Under the pieces are notes generated by a model. The model did not search any database. It had not been told where the DNA came from and worked only from the letters and a program-made list of their open reading frames with translations. From assembly GCA_032158125.1 (NCBI GenBank), contig JASKOT010000006.1:434001-498000 (forward strand): a stretch of 64,000 bases of DNA, in the 5' to 3' direction. The translations under genes were made by a program, and so were the position numbers. The first letter of the stretch is position 1, and each line of letters opens with the position of its first letter. The stretch is from Papiliotrema nemorosa (Eukaryota; Basidiomycota; Tremellomycetes; Tremellales; Rhynchogastremaceae). This document shows positions 24,953 through 35,874 of this stretch, one piece after another.

Positions 24953-25791
24953 CTATAGGGCCATATACTTTACGAAGCGGGCTAATCCATCAGGAGAGCT
25001 GCCCAACCGATGCGCACTGCGACTCACCCTCAGCGCCCTCAACCGATCGGCAAGTTTTCCATCTTCCTCCACTGCGACTCTACCTGCCGACTCTGACTCT
25101 GTCTCTTTCGGCACCTGCTGAGGCACCTGCACCTCTCCCAATCCTTGCCTAATCTCCAAACCCGCTTCATCCGCTACTTGGTTGATCAATGAATCCACCT
25201 GATCTTGGGGCGTGTTGATTGCCGTTGTATCGGACATTGTAGCTTCCATGTATGAAGTTTGCACATCCAAATCTGAGAATTGCGATTCAAACTTGTCCAT
25301 AACTAGGGATATCTACCATCAGCTAAAGACCCCAACACGGGGTACAGGGTACACTTGATACTCACCCGTTCAAGGTTCATACTCTCCATAGCCTTATCCA
25401 TCCCCTTGACTACACTGCCCATACTATTCGTCACCTGCCTCATAGTCACCGCAGTCTCCACCCGACTAGCCACGGCATCTATCCTCGAAGCCAACCTCAA
25501 GAGGTTCAACCCCTCTGTCTTCTTTCGAATCGCATTTTGAGCGTAAATCCGGGCTCCTTCAGTGTTACCCTTCTGAAGCGCTTGCTTGAGCTTGTTCTTT
25601 TCTAAACCTTCATCTTTGTTGGCCTTTTTGGCTTGACGTTGTAAACTCTTGGCTGTGAACTGGGATCAATGGTGTTACATTTGGAGGGTCGTGCGAGGTG
25701 GCTCACTTTGAGCTGAAAGAGGGATTCTAAGGATCAGTCTGTGGCGCTACTTGTAAAGAGTGGGGCTCTACTCACTCTCGAGGTTGCTCAT
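24953..25791 (-). CDS. DID2: ESCRT-III-associated protein DID2/VPS46 (CHMP1)
   Basis: DID2/CHMP1 recruits VPS4 to disassemble ESCRT-III on endosomes. The start codon at 25791 opens a 16-nt first exon. The joined N-terminus reads MSNLEKSLFQLKFTAKSL, the CHMP1 signature. Then come a basic helix ([16 protein letters not shown]), [13 protein letters not shown] and [19 protein letters not shown]. Helix [16 protein letters not shown] is formed by the junction at about 25323-25367. The C-terminal MIM1 helix ADRLRALR is present. The exact stop is uncertain: reading through gives a short unlike tail, while a donor right after RALR could splice to a different last exon. Confidence 0.88.
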
Positions 25792-25915
25792 GGTGACTTG
25801 TGCCGTGTTGTAGATGAGACAAGAGGGGTGATCGACGTGATAGACGTCGCCGTCACCGTCGACGCTGCCGGTGGGAGATTTGATTCCGTTGCTCGCTCTC
25901 CCTTCCACACGTCAT

Positions 25916-26171
25916 GTCAAGAAAACCTCGGTACTCGACGTTGAAACCATTCAACTCGTCGACCTACGGATCCCTGCACGATATCCAGTATTATATACAG
26001 CTCGAGAAGAGCAACGCCGCATTGTACACGTACCTGGCTTGGACAAGTCTTAGCATTCGAGTCTCTTGTGCGGAAACCGGCCACACCTTCCCATGGCGGT
26101 CCTTCACTTGCTCTCCTACTTGGGAGGGCTTGCCGGGTTCCTCTTCGTTACACTGTCACTCGGTGCGTTAA
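25916..26171 (+). other. Upstream ORF overlapping the SVP26 start
   Basis: An ATG at 25916 opens 85 codons (MSRKPRYSTLKPFNSST...) that end at 26171. It overlaps the start codon of SVP26 at 26093 in another frame. If the mRNA begins upstream of it, it would limit initiation at 26093. It could also be untranscribed promoter sequence. I know no related protein. Confidence 0.3.
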
Positions 26172-27360
26172 CTAGCTCAAACGATGCTGGTCGCAGAGCT
26201 GACAGGCAGCAAGCGGTCTATTATGGCTCGCCGAGCTGATTGAGGAGCATTCACGATATGCCAAAGTCGTCGGAATGAGGGCTATCTACGTTTGTAGAGA
26301 TGACCACCTGCCAAACTCCCGCTGACCACCAGGGGATAATAGCTCTTCACTTTATACTCATCTTCACCGACTCTCTCCCCGTTCTCCCAACCATTCTAGG
26401 CGTCATATCGCACCTCGTCTACTTGTCCAACTTTTCCTCAACATGGCCCTACATCTCCCTCACCTCGCCTCGCTTCATCGCTTCATGCCTTCTGGTCGTA
26501 GCAGATCACTTCACCTGGTTCTTCCATTTCACGGCCAAAGCCAACGAAGCAAAACGTCTCCGGCAACCTAAATATAGATATGGAGGTGGGGCATACAACG
26601 ACGGACCGGCGTTCATGGACGTTGCTGCGTTTTTCGCCATCTGCGTTTGGTTCATCCCCTTGTTCTTGTTCTTGAGCTTGAGCGCAAACGATAATGCTCT
26701 GCCCTCGTTTGGTGAGTCATTCTGTGGAGCTGCGAAGCTGGAGGCACTCTGACGGCAGATGCAACCCCTTCCGGAGCGAATACTCCCTCACCATCACATA
26801 TCGACCTTTCCACCCCTGATTACCCACCACGACAAAGTCGAGGTCAGACTTCCACCTCGCTCGTCAAATCGACCTTGGCACCGCTTCTTTCCCTCTTGCC
26901 TAGGCTGCGAGGATCGAGGAAGAAGAATGAAGAGGGATTGATAGCCCCTCGAACACCCATCCGAGGATCACCCCTTCATTCACCCGTCAATATGGGTGCT
27001 CAAGGATCTTACTTTCCATGGGGAGAGGAGGGCGGTTCATCGCCGCAGAGCACTATACCCCTTCCGACATTGGGTGCCGATTCTGTCCGGAATAGAACCC
27101 GAACACCCCCACCGCCAAGGAGGATACAGAGTGATGCTCAAGTATTCCACGGAATAAACCCTCGAGGAATAGCGACGAGGAATGGGAAAGCGGTAGGTGT
27201 AGAAGAGAGCTTAGATGCGTTGGAGAATACAGGAGCAGGCGGGGATGCGAGTGTATCAGACAGTATGAAGATCAATTTGGGACCGGCAAGCGGAGAGACG
27301 TTGAGCAGGGCGCAAGTTTTGGAGGCTCCCGGTGGGCCGAGTAAGAAGAAGAGTGATTAA
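26093..27360 (+). CDS. SVP26: SVP26/TEX261-like ER-Golgi cargo adaptor
   Basis: SVP26 is a multi-span early-Golgi protein that loads certain mannosyltransferases into COPII vesicles. The start gives MAVLHLLSYLGGLAGFLFV, then GLLWLAELIEEHSRYAKVVG (the LAELIEE hallmark), GIIALHFILIFTDSLPVLP, LVYLSNFSSTWPYISLTSPRF, VVADHFTWFFHF and FFAICVWFIPLFLFLSLSAND, exactly the TEX261/SVP26 order. A hydrophilic C-terminal tail of about 200 aa, rich in Ser, Pro and Arg, is much longer than in the yeast protein. Introns lie at about 26162-26209, 26291-26331 and 26712-26758. Confidence 0.88.
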
Positions 27361-27580
27361 AAGGGAACAAGTCTGGACAATGCTCGATGCATATGTGTAC
27401 ATACTGCAGGTCTGGTCTGGCTCTATGACACCCCATTTCGACTGATCTCTGAAATGTGGGTCCAAGGTCCGGACGGACTGGTGCGAGTGTGCGAGGTCAG
27501 GCGCGTGTTTCGTAATCCAGTTCCAGTTCGAAGTGCAATCTAATCTCTACTCTCCGCATTCTCCTTCATTGGTACATCCC

Positions 27581-28911
27581 ATGATCGCGGCCCAGACCTC
27601 TTCCGCGTCGCTCAACAAGATACTCAATGTCGACTCGCATAGTTCCTCTTCGTTCGATGCAGGGCCGTCGGTTTCACCGAGACGAACGAATCAAGCGGTC
27701 GGGGTGGATATCAAAGGCAAAGCGAGGGCGGTAGACCAGGATCCGGATGTGGACACCCAAACGGGCGATAGTGGCTCTATCACTCATTCGCTAGAGAGGT
27801 TAGGTCTACAAGTACCTCTCGAAGATGGATCTAAGAAGGAGGGGAAGAGGGTGGAGTTGGTGTATAGGACATTTGAGGATGAAGACAGGGACCTGAGGGG
27901 GATCATGGATCTCTGCGAACAGGAACTGTCCGAGCCGTAAGTTGTACCTCCACTGCGACTCTGTCTAACGGGCTGACGGAGAGATATAATTGTGTGTTGC
28001 GCAATAGCATGGAAGGAGGAAGGAGCTGATTCGGCAGTGTATACATATCGTTACTTTCTGCAAGACTGGTATGTTGACCCATCTCCCCTTCAGATTCCCG
28101 AACTGATGCGCTTCCAGGCCGAATCTCACATTTCTCGTATGTATGAATTCTTCACCATCGACAAGGCAGAGTGCACAAGATACGGCGCTATGAGCTGACG
28201 CATAGGTATTCGACCCGAACGACCTAGACAATGCAATAGGCACCATAGTGTGTAAACAAGAATCCCATCGAGGCAAGACGAACAGGGGATATATCGCCAT
28301 GCTTTCAGTGGACAAGAGATGGAGAAGAAGAGGCATAGGTATGTCTCCTTTTCCCTATCAAGAGGAACCTATACTGATGCACTTCATAGCGTCGAGTCTG
28401 GTCAATCGGGCTATTGAAGCGATGAAGCTCAATGGCGGGAATGAGGTATGTCCCCTCTCTGAGTTTACTCTGTCCTCGAAAGGGGGATTGCTGACGGTGT
28501 AGATCGTCCTCGAGACGGAATATGATAATGTCTCCTCGCTTGGTCTGTACGAACACCTGGGGTTCATCCGCGAAAAGCGACTACATCGATTCTACACCAA
28601 CGGTAAAGACGCGTGAGTCGTGTCCACGAGTCATCCTGCTGTTCGCTGAGTACAGCTTTCGCCTGATATTACCGCTTCCTGGTGCTCCGGACGAAACCGA
28701 GGAAGAGGAAGAAGCAGGTAGAGACGCTATCAGTCGCGCACCAGAACTGGATGCTCTGGGTGGTTTACCCACAATCTCGGAGGAAGATCGGTATTTCCCC
28801 TTGAGGGTCGATACACCCAGGATGAAGAGTGGGGACGTGGTCGTTACTCCGCCTATGGCTCGTCCGCCACCGTTGCCCTCTCGACCGGACTATGAGGATC
28901 TTTATACGTGA
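27581..28911 (+). CDS. NAA30: NatC catalytic subunit NAA30 (MAK3)
   Basis: NAA30 is the N-alpha-acetyltransferase that modifies Met-Leu/Ile/Phe N-termini within NatC. Exons 27581-27936, 27984-27991, 28038-28068, 28118-28136, 28206-28338, 28390-28445, 28503-28612 and 28656-28911 sum to 969 nt (322 aa). The joined GNAT core reads [54 protein letters not shown] (acetyl-CoA motif RRxGIA), [19 protein letters not shown] and FRLILPLPG. The 8-nt second exon is needed to give the family sequence SEPYxxYxYRYF. N- and C-terminal extensions are low in complexity. Confidence 0.92.
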
Positions 28912-29174
28912 TCCGACGACGGGGTAGAAGGAGTTTCACCGCAGTGCCCTTCCGAACCATTATGGACATTTACGCTTCGCCGAGCACGCTTGACCTCGGC
29001 TCATCTGGACGGATGGTCTGGAGGGTCTTCTCTGAGAGTGGTACCGAGGGTGCATCGTGTCGGCGGTGACTAGCATCGTGGTGTGTCTTGTACAGTATAG
29101 ATACCGCATCATCAATGGCATTAGGCATCATCAATCCTCCTCCACACCCTCCACTTCCCGCTTCATCTCTATCT

Positions 29175-29866
29175 CTAAACCAACTTGGGACCTTTCGTCG
29201 TACCGGCCACAGAACCCACATTATCCACACTGGGTGCTCCCCAAACAATCACATTCCCCGTGGCTTTCTCTACGGCTCCCGTGCGCCTCACCCATTCTAC
29301 ATCCGACAGTCTCCTCGGTAGGTAGGCCATCACTCCCGTACGGGGGATGATGGGGTCAGAAGACGTCGAACCGGGTATACTCCTCGACATGGCTGATGGT
29401 GAAGAAGTAGAATGTTGAACAGGCGAATTCTTGGCTGAAAGGGAGGGGGTCGCCGTTGTATTTGACAATTGAGCCTCGCGTAATTCATCCTCGATGGATT
29501 TTATGGATTGTCGATCTTCGATCGGAGGAAGAAGATCTTCCAGGTCGGACTGAGATCAGCTCTCGGCTCCGCACTCGAGCGTTCAAGCCCAGTAGAACAA
29601 AAAGGCATTACGCACAAAGTCATCCTGTTTCACAGCAGAAATGGCGTACGCATAGACTGATCCTGCGAAGATACAGACAAGAGATCCAACAATGATATTA
29701 GGGATCAAGAATGGTTTTCTGGCTCTTTGGAGGGAAGGTGAGAACCCCTGGTTATTAGTCTCTCGTCTCGTCTGGTGGCAGATCTGCGGCGCACCAGTCC
29801 GTTGGGACCTCTGTAGGATCGATCGATCTGTTTCGTCGTGGGTTTCTGGTATGGCGAGCTCGACAT
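29175..29866 (-). CDS. COA3: Cytochrome c oxidase assembly factor COA3
   Basis: COA3 is a single-span inner-membrane protein that works with COX14 in Cox1 translation control and complex IV assembly. The joined reading is MSSSPYQKPTTKQIDRSYR, RKPFLIPNIIVGSLVCIFAG, SVYAYAISAVKQDDFSDLED, the last two being the COA3 signature (basic anchor, one membrane helix, VKQDDFSDL). A Ser/Pro-rich intermembrane tail with IVWG near the end follows. Introns lie around 29549-29614 and 29727-29812; the first junction is not certain. The frame stays open upstream to an ATG at 30022 and could add 52 residues. Confidence 0.82.
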
Positions 29867-30117
29867 CTTGCGCGGTTTGTCTACTAAAGAAGTTTCAGGC
29901 GTGGGGGTGGTGCTGGATGGTCTTGTCTCGGGGTTCTTGGACAGGTTAGATAGATGCAGATGGTCATCGATGGACTTTTCAGTGAGGTGAGTGAGATCAT
30001 CTCCATTTGGTGCGTATTTCATCCCCCCGGTTAACGACCTCCACCTCTGACCCTTCCAGCGCTACTCTACCTACTTCTGTGCGCTAAATCCAGCATACAC
30101 CTCATCTCCCATCCACC

Positions 30118-30570
30118 ATGTCCTCCTCCTCTGCCCCGACACAGGCGCAACTGCAGAATTCCCTCACTACCCTCATACACAACTACAAAGCCACCACATC
30201 ATCCCGCATAAAACTCATCGATTCGTTTCTCCTCTTCTTCCTCATTTCGGGCGTCTTGACTTTTGCCTATAGGGTATTGATCACTTCGTACCCGTACTAC
30301 GCGTTCGCCGGGGGGTCAGTTGAGAAACTCCTGACTGTCTCTGCAGCTGATCCTGCAGCTTTGGAGCGTTTGTCGGGCAGTTCTGCCTATTGGCAGGGTT
30401 GAGGGCGCAGGTCGCCCCGGGCAGAGATGCCGAGTTCAAGGAGGTTTCAGAGAAAAGGTGAGTAGTCAGGGCTGCCGAGTGAGGTTAGGAGGCTGATGTA
30501 TAGGGCATTTGCAGATTTTTGTGCGGCTTCCGTAGTTCTGCACGTGTTCACCTTCAACTTTTTGGGATAG
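30118..30570 (+). CDS. OST2: Oligosaccharyltransferase subunit OST2 (DAD1)
   Basis: OST2/DAD1 is a small membrane subunit of the ER oligosaccharyltransferase that N-glycosylates nascent proteins. The protein starts MSSSSAPTQAQLQNSLTTLI, then KLIDSFLLFFLISGVLTFAYRV, the conserved short loop SYPYYAFAGG, FVGQFCLLAGLRAQV and the end FADFCAASVVLHVFTFNFLG. Two introns lie at about 30315-30358 and 30459-30504. Length of about 120 aa is normal. Confidence 0.95.
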
Positions 30571-30745
30571 CTGCGCAGCGCCCGGCTGCACCTGCGTACA
30601 ATGTATAGAATAGAGCATCAAAAACACCAATCAGGCGGAGAGACGCGCTTTCAACCATTGTCATTCATCGGGCCGTCATCATCTAGAATGGAAATACTGG
30701 TATACTAATAAATGCGGGGTATAATGTCATCGAGGCAACGTAGCA

Positions 30746-32219
30746 TCAGGTCGAGTGAGCGGGGCTTGCGCCGAACGCCTTTTCCCTCTTGGCGTCGGCC
30801 TTGACTCCGTCTTCTACAGCCTTCTCGAGCGAATCATACGTGATCTTTGCCAACTTGGGATCGGAGAGAATAGGTGCGAGCCTATCGTGTCAGCGCATCA
30901 TCATACGTTGCAAGAATGGCCCACTCTGCGACTGCGCAATCCCGCACGACATCTCCGTTGCCCACTCCACTCCTCCTTGGATCGGCACGTTCTGCGGCAT
31001 TGTTCTCCTGCTGAGCGCTCGTCGCACTTGGATCAATGGATATACTCGTTTGTCTGCTGGGATCGAATGGGCCATATCGGACTGGCGCTTGAAGCGCAAA
31101 CAAAATGGAATGTATCGCTCGTCGTGGAGAAGGGGTGAAGATGATCAACAGAGGGTACAGGATCATCCAGCTGGGCATGTCAGACTTCACCCAGTGAGAT
31201 TATATGAGTATATGAGACAGAGACTTACAGCAGCCACCTGACCCAAGTATCGTCTGCCCTTACCACACCCCTGACCACCTCATCCCTCGTCCACGGCATG
31301 ACAACCCCGATGACGGATATATTACTCGACACCCCCTCTTCCCGTTTCTTGATCCTAGACTCATCCCCTTCTGCCGAAGGCACCGACACCACCTTTTTCA
31401 GTTGGGCCGCAGAGAGCGTATCCAGGACCAGCTGGAGATGCTTGTTGAACAACAATGTCGTGATTCCCTTTGCGCCCGTCACTTGTGCTGCGTCATTCTT
31501 GGCTGGTTTACCTAGTAATGTCGGTAAAGCAGCCGAGATGGTCGGTGAGACAAGAGAGATGATTCGGATGTTCCGTTCTGGCGGTTGTCGTAGTAAAGCA
31601 GGTAAGAGCGAGTGTATCAGATGGAAATGATACTCGTGTACCGTCCATTCTTTCTCGTCTTTGACATTACGAAGCCCAGGTTGAGTCGTTGAGAGGTAGT
31701 CGGGTTCACCTACGCCCCACCCTGCACCGAGAACCATAGCATCGATTCGACGCCCCCCTTCTCCCGTCATTCCTGTGGATACTTTGCCCCATCTCTCCAT
31801 AAATGACCGTACACCTATAGGCGTACGAGGAAGAGGTTCACAATGGAGTTGAGCGAGGGGATTGGAGCTAGTACTAATACGTATCGCATGGAGGATCGTC
31901 AATAGATCCGGGGGCAGGGGGGAAGAGACAGGAGGGAGGTAGAGGATCTGAGGGGGTCGAGGGAGGTTTAGGAGGTAGTCTATCAGACTAAGGATAGTCG
32001 GCGTAGGCGGCGCCTAGATATGAGCTGCTACAACATGTCGCAGGTGCAGCCACTCACCACGATGAGGATCATCTTGCCTGCCCAGTCTCTCTCCCAAGTG
32101 CATTTTCGCCCTGAGACCCTCTGCTTCAGGTACCCCGTTGCCGCTACGCCCAAGACTGTAAGACCGAAAATGGTCGGATCTATGGATGATAGGACTGTAG
32201 CTGCAGTGTGAATGGGCAT
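30746..32219 (-). CDS. Membrane-anchored SDR-fold-like protein of unknown function
   Basis: Reading MPIHTAATVLSSIDPTIFGL, the N-terminus has one hydrophobic anchor followed by KMILIV, a strand that could open a Rossmann fold. Further on are IDAMVLGAGWGVGEP, a helix with HEYHFHLIHSLLPALLRQ and IRIISLVSPTISAALP, which match the later half of the SDR fold. The glycine-rich cofactor motif and the YxxxK pair are not evident. A second hydrophobic stretch LWMILYPLLIIFTPSPRRA follows, and the end is LEKAVEDGVKADAKREK. It may belong to the fungal DUF1776 group; this is a guess. A 43-nt intron near 30880-30922 joins CAVAE to LAPILSDPK. Confidence 0.55.
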
Positions 32220-32376
32220 GATGCACAATGGGCCGTACGTCGCAGAGCCAGAAATGCTGGCGGTGTAGGAAGGGGGTGGACGCGAATTGACCGAGGCAAT
32301 GACCGAACACAATCGACGTTTCAGATGAGCTGGATCCCATAGGCTGCATCTGAATCACCCCTCCCTCGCACAAGTC

Positions 32377-33345
32377 ATGTCCTCGACAACCCGCGGCGAA
32401 GAGGTCTATGACAAAGTGCCCGACCCGTGAGTATTTGATGGAGCTCGAGAACTCATCAGTCATATGGACTGACTCGCAGTAACGGCTCTGGTCGATACGT
32501 CTCGGTGAAACCGTCCAACAAGGCGTTCCTAAAATCAAAAGCAAAACGAGATGCCCACCACGTTCGAGCTTCCAGATCGGCCTCTTCTTCAAATATATCA
32601 GGCTGGACCATCCTCCTCATCTTGATATTCTTACCTCTCTTATCGAGCTTTACCACAAACACCTATACATTCACCTTGGGGGACCGATACCTGCCCCGAC
32701 TCCGTAAATGGGTAGCGGTAAACCCTCTGAATCCATTCCGGACAGAGCTTAGGGTGTTCTCCCCTGAGGAGCTGAGTAAATTTGACGGAAGGGATAGGTG
32801 GTTGCCTGTCTATGTGGGGATCAAGGGGGAAGTGTATGATGTGTCCAAGAACAGGAGGGTGTACGGATATGGCGGGAGCTACAACATGATGTGAGTATAA
32901 GTTGTACCAGATCTAAGGCTTCTGGTGCGGTTGTAGCTTGGCATCGATGGTAGCTGATACTCAGGGCTGGTAGAGACGCAAGTAGGAGTTTTGTGACTGG
33001 GTGTTTCCAAACACATCTCACGCATGATTTGAGGGGATTTGATGAGAAACAGCTCAACGTGAGTGCAACATCGCCATCTCTCATTCTCACTCTTAATGTG
33101 GCCCGGTCTCGGTATCATACCTGATGTACTAGAGCTTGGAGACGTGGCGTAAGTTCTTCGCGGATCACGCAGAATACCGTCTAGTCGGTCGAGTCGACAA
33201 CCCACCTATCGATCCGGCCTCTCCCATCCCTCCTGACTGTCATGAAGTACAGACTTCCGCCTCAGGTAGTCCCCCTGTTCATGCGCACCCGGCTGTTGGA
33301 CCTCTACCGGCGCCAGCCCCAGTGAGAAAACACGAAGAGTTGTAG
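32377..33345 (+). CDS. Cytochrome b5-like heme/steroid-binding protein (MAPR family)
   Basis: MAPR proteins (yeast DAP1, human PGRMC1) bind heme and support sterol-synthesis P450s. This copy has an N-terminal hydrophobic anchor (GWTILLILIFLPLLSSF) and then the MAPR core: RVFSPEELSKFDGRDRWLPV, YVGIKGEVYDVSKNR, YGYGGSYNMM, AGRDASRSFVTGCFQ and LETWRKFFADHAEYRLVGRV. A Pro/Ala-rich tail follows. Four exons; introns at about 32427-32479, 32892-32964 and 33060-33132. The longer form and C-terminal tail resemble the neudesin-like fungal members more than DAP1. Confidence 0.85.
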
Positions 33346-33438
33346 TATGTTATGCCAGATGCAGATCAAAAACATACATTCTCATATAGGTCGTATATAC
33401 CGTATACAAATTATCCCCTCCTGACACAATAATCGACT

Positions 33439-33780
33439 TTACTCGTTGAGTTTAGCAGCTTCAGCTTTCAACTGGGCAAGTCAGCTTTATTTCGAAGAGA
33501 CAAGGGGAGTCCTCACCTCGTCTCGGCTCTTGGGGGCTTCGAGACCTTGGGCGATCTCCTGAGACGGCACATGGGGTCCTTTGGCGTTGAAGACGTTTGT
33601 ACCGGAAGATTGAAGTCCGCCTTGAGTGGCAGGATCTTGCAAGTCGGCCGGGTTGTTTGTCTTGGCCGGGTGAGGGAGGATCCCGAATTCTGTACTCTCA
33701 GTATGGCTCTTCATCCACAAAGGAGTCTGGTCTATTGCCGAGAAAGACTCACGTTGTTCTTGCTCGTTCTTGTCTGACAT
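33439..33780 (-). CDS. Small hydrophilic protein of about 77 aa
   Basis: Three exons give MSDKNEQEQQFGILPHPAKT, then a Gln/Pro/Asn-rich centre and a C-terminus with PSQEIAQGLEAPKSRDELKA and AAKLNE before the stop. Introns lie at about 33688-33749 and 33472-33516. The sequence is highly hydrophilic, lacks Cys and membrane segments, and looks intrinsically disordered, as in small stress-linked fungal proteins. I cannot name the family. It starts 279 bp from the NECAP start on the other strand. Confidence 0.6.
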
Positions 33781-34058
33781 GATTGGATTGACGGGATGGG
33801 ATGGAAGTAAAGAAGCAATATAGACGCTCAACAAGCGTTCCAATATGTCGCCCGGGAAGGCACATGGCCACAAGACGTCATATCACAGAGGGTAATTTGC
33901 CACCCAGTCAGGCCGGCGTGAGGACGGTTTATCCGGGACAGAGACGAGTTTATCCGGGACCTCCACCGATGCGCATCAACTTGAGTACAGCGTTGACAAT
34001 GCCTATAGCTACAGTCGACAGATTGCAATCCAACCCCCCACGGAGCCCACTGGTCAAC

Positions 34059-34990
34059 ATGTCTGGATTGGACATCTTATCAGATGAGATCGAGTCGGTG
34101 CTCTTCATCGCGAGGGAGGTGATGGGTAAGTGCGAGGTCCTATCGCTTCTCTTCCACTTGGAACTCACGGACCCCTTCGTTCCCTTTGACATAAGCTGGC
34201 TGGGAGATACAACAAGGCGGAGACCTTGAGAGCCTTTACAAATAATCTCGCTTGCCGTGACATGATACTGATCAATAGTGTACCAAGTCCCCCCACGAAC
34301 CTCTGCGTCAGGGTACAAGGCTTCCGAGTGGAACGTCGAAAGTTTCGTTTGGAAAGGAAGACTAAGAGTGATGGAGATTGGCTCGCGCTGCGAGTTGCGC
34401 CTCGAGGTATATCCCAGCAAACTTCTTCGTGTCCATCTTGTACTCATACGGCAGGATACCAGTACAGGCGAGTTGTTCGCGTCGGTCAACTATGCCCACC
34501 CGTGGACGGCCGTCGAGCCTGTACTTGATTCCTCGAGGTACTTTGTACTGAGGGTCGAGGGTGAAGGAGGAAAGAGAGCCTATGTTGGTATGGGCTTTGC
34601 GGAGAGAGGTGAAGCTTTCGACTTTCAGGTATGTGTTCGCCTTGATCCACTTGACACACTCCTATCGTGGTCATTTGTCTCAGCAGCTTGGGTGGGGTCA
34701 TACACATATGCTATCGCCATACTGTCCGCTTCATGTGGCTCTTTGCTCACGCACAGGTCGCCCTGCAATCCGTGTCGAAACGTTCGGTCAACCCTTCCTC
34801 GTCTTCCACTGAACCCTCCAAACCAGCTGCCCCACCAAAGGATTATTCTTTGAAAGAAGGGCAGACATTTACTGTCAACATACCCGGTCGAGCCAAGAAG
34901 GAGACTTCTTCCTCGTCTTCCGCCAATAGTGGCGGAGGCGGGTTGTTTAGCTTACCACCGCCGCCTCCACCTGGCGGACGGAAGAGATAG
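34059..34990 (+). CDS. NECAP endocytosis adaptor (DUF1681)
   Basis: NECAP proteins bind the AP-2 ear and help clathrin-coat dynamics. The protein begins MSGLDILSDEIESVLFIARE; after an intron of about 155 nt (34122-34277), unusually long for this window, it continues VYQVPPRTSASGYKASEW, ESFVWKGRLRVMEIGSRCEL, GELFASVNYAHPWTAVEPVL, SSRYFVLRVEGEGGKRAYVG and MGFAERGEAFDFQVALQ. These are the PHear-domain hallmarks. The tail has KDYSLKEGQTFTVNIPGRAK and a Pro-rich end. Other introns lie near 34409-34455 and 34630-34757. Confidence 0.9.
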
Positions 34991-35874
34991 TATGGATATT
35001 ATGGAACGCTCTTGTAGAGGCGAGATCATGCCTAGATCTATGTACAGCATACTGCATCTTCAGCGCGACTCCAGCAGGCATTGTTTCAGAAGCTATACAC
35101 AGCACAGTTACACGGCTGGGACGGGTATGCTGAAGGTGCCACATTGATCCCGGGTATATCACCGTTATCTCCGCCCAGCTGATCACCTTCTGCCAAACCA
35201 CTCAACACACACCCCTCACTCTTCGACCTCTGATCCACTATTGACTCCTTGACACTTGCATCAGGGATCCATTCCTTCATAGCGGTGAGTTCTCAATCTG
35301 CGCTCTTCTCTCGGAGGAAGGCGTCCAGCACTCGGCGATGCCCTCCCCATTCCCCGCAAATGATTATTCAAAAGAATCGCTACTCGAGAGTCGCCCTTCG
35401 CAAGAAGGGCGGAAGACGACTTAACAATCTATAGTGAGGGATTTACCTTGCATCAGTGTATCTGTGGCTGACCTTGTTTCTTTTTTCTCTCGACCCCTCA
35501 ATCTACTTTGCACTACAGCCCAAATTGTGAGTCTAACGACATGACTTGCCCACGTTCAACACTGATCAGACAGTATGATGCACCCCTCATCCTCCACAGA
35601 CTTGTCAGAAATTCAAGAATTTCGCTGATACAGTGACCCAGCAGGCTACATGCCGCTCACCCTTCCTTATCAAGGTGTAAGTCGGAGATTCATGCCTTGA
35701 CACCCCTCGCCCAATCTTCTCCCCTTTTATGATTATTTCCAAAATATAGACAAGCATATGTAGGATCTCTTCGGAGGACAGACTATACCCATTATTCGAA
35801 TGACCTAGCCCCCATCGCACACCTCTGTGATCAAATTCGACCATGAAGTCGAGGCTGACTGTTCAGAGTTGACG
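34991..35874. other. Gene-free interval with splice-like signals
   Basis: These 884 bp hold no convincing coding exon, though several strings look like donor/acceptor pairs (gtgagt at about 35284 and 35527; ctacag near 35516, gacag near 35572). The sequence ATGATTATTCAAAAG at 35361 opens only 24 basic codons. It could be a long 5' leader of the following gene or a spliced non-coding RNA. Nothing here is certain. Confidence 0.3.

Noticed and set aside
30878..30904. A 25-nt intron in the SDR-fold-like gene
   Set aside because: A 43-nt intron starting gtgggc in the same phase fits better and gives a smoother protein (CAVAE-LAPILSD).
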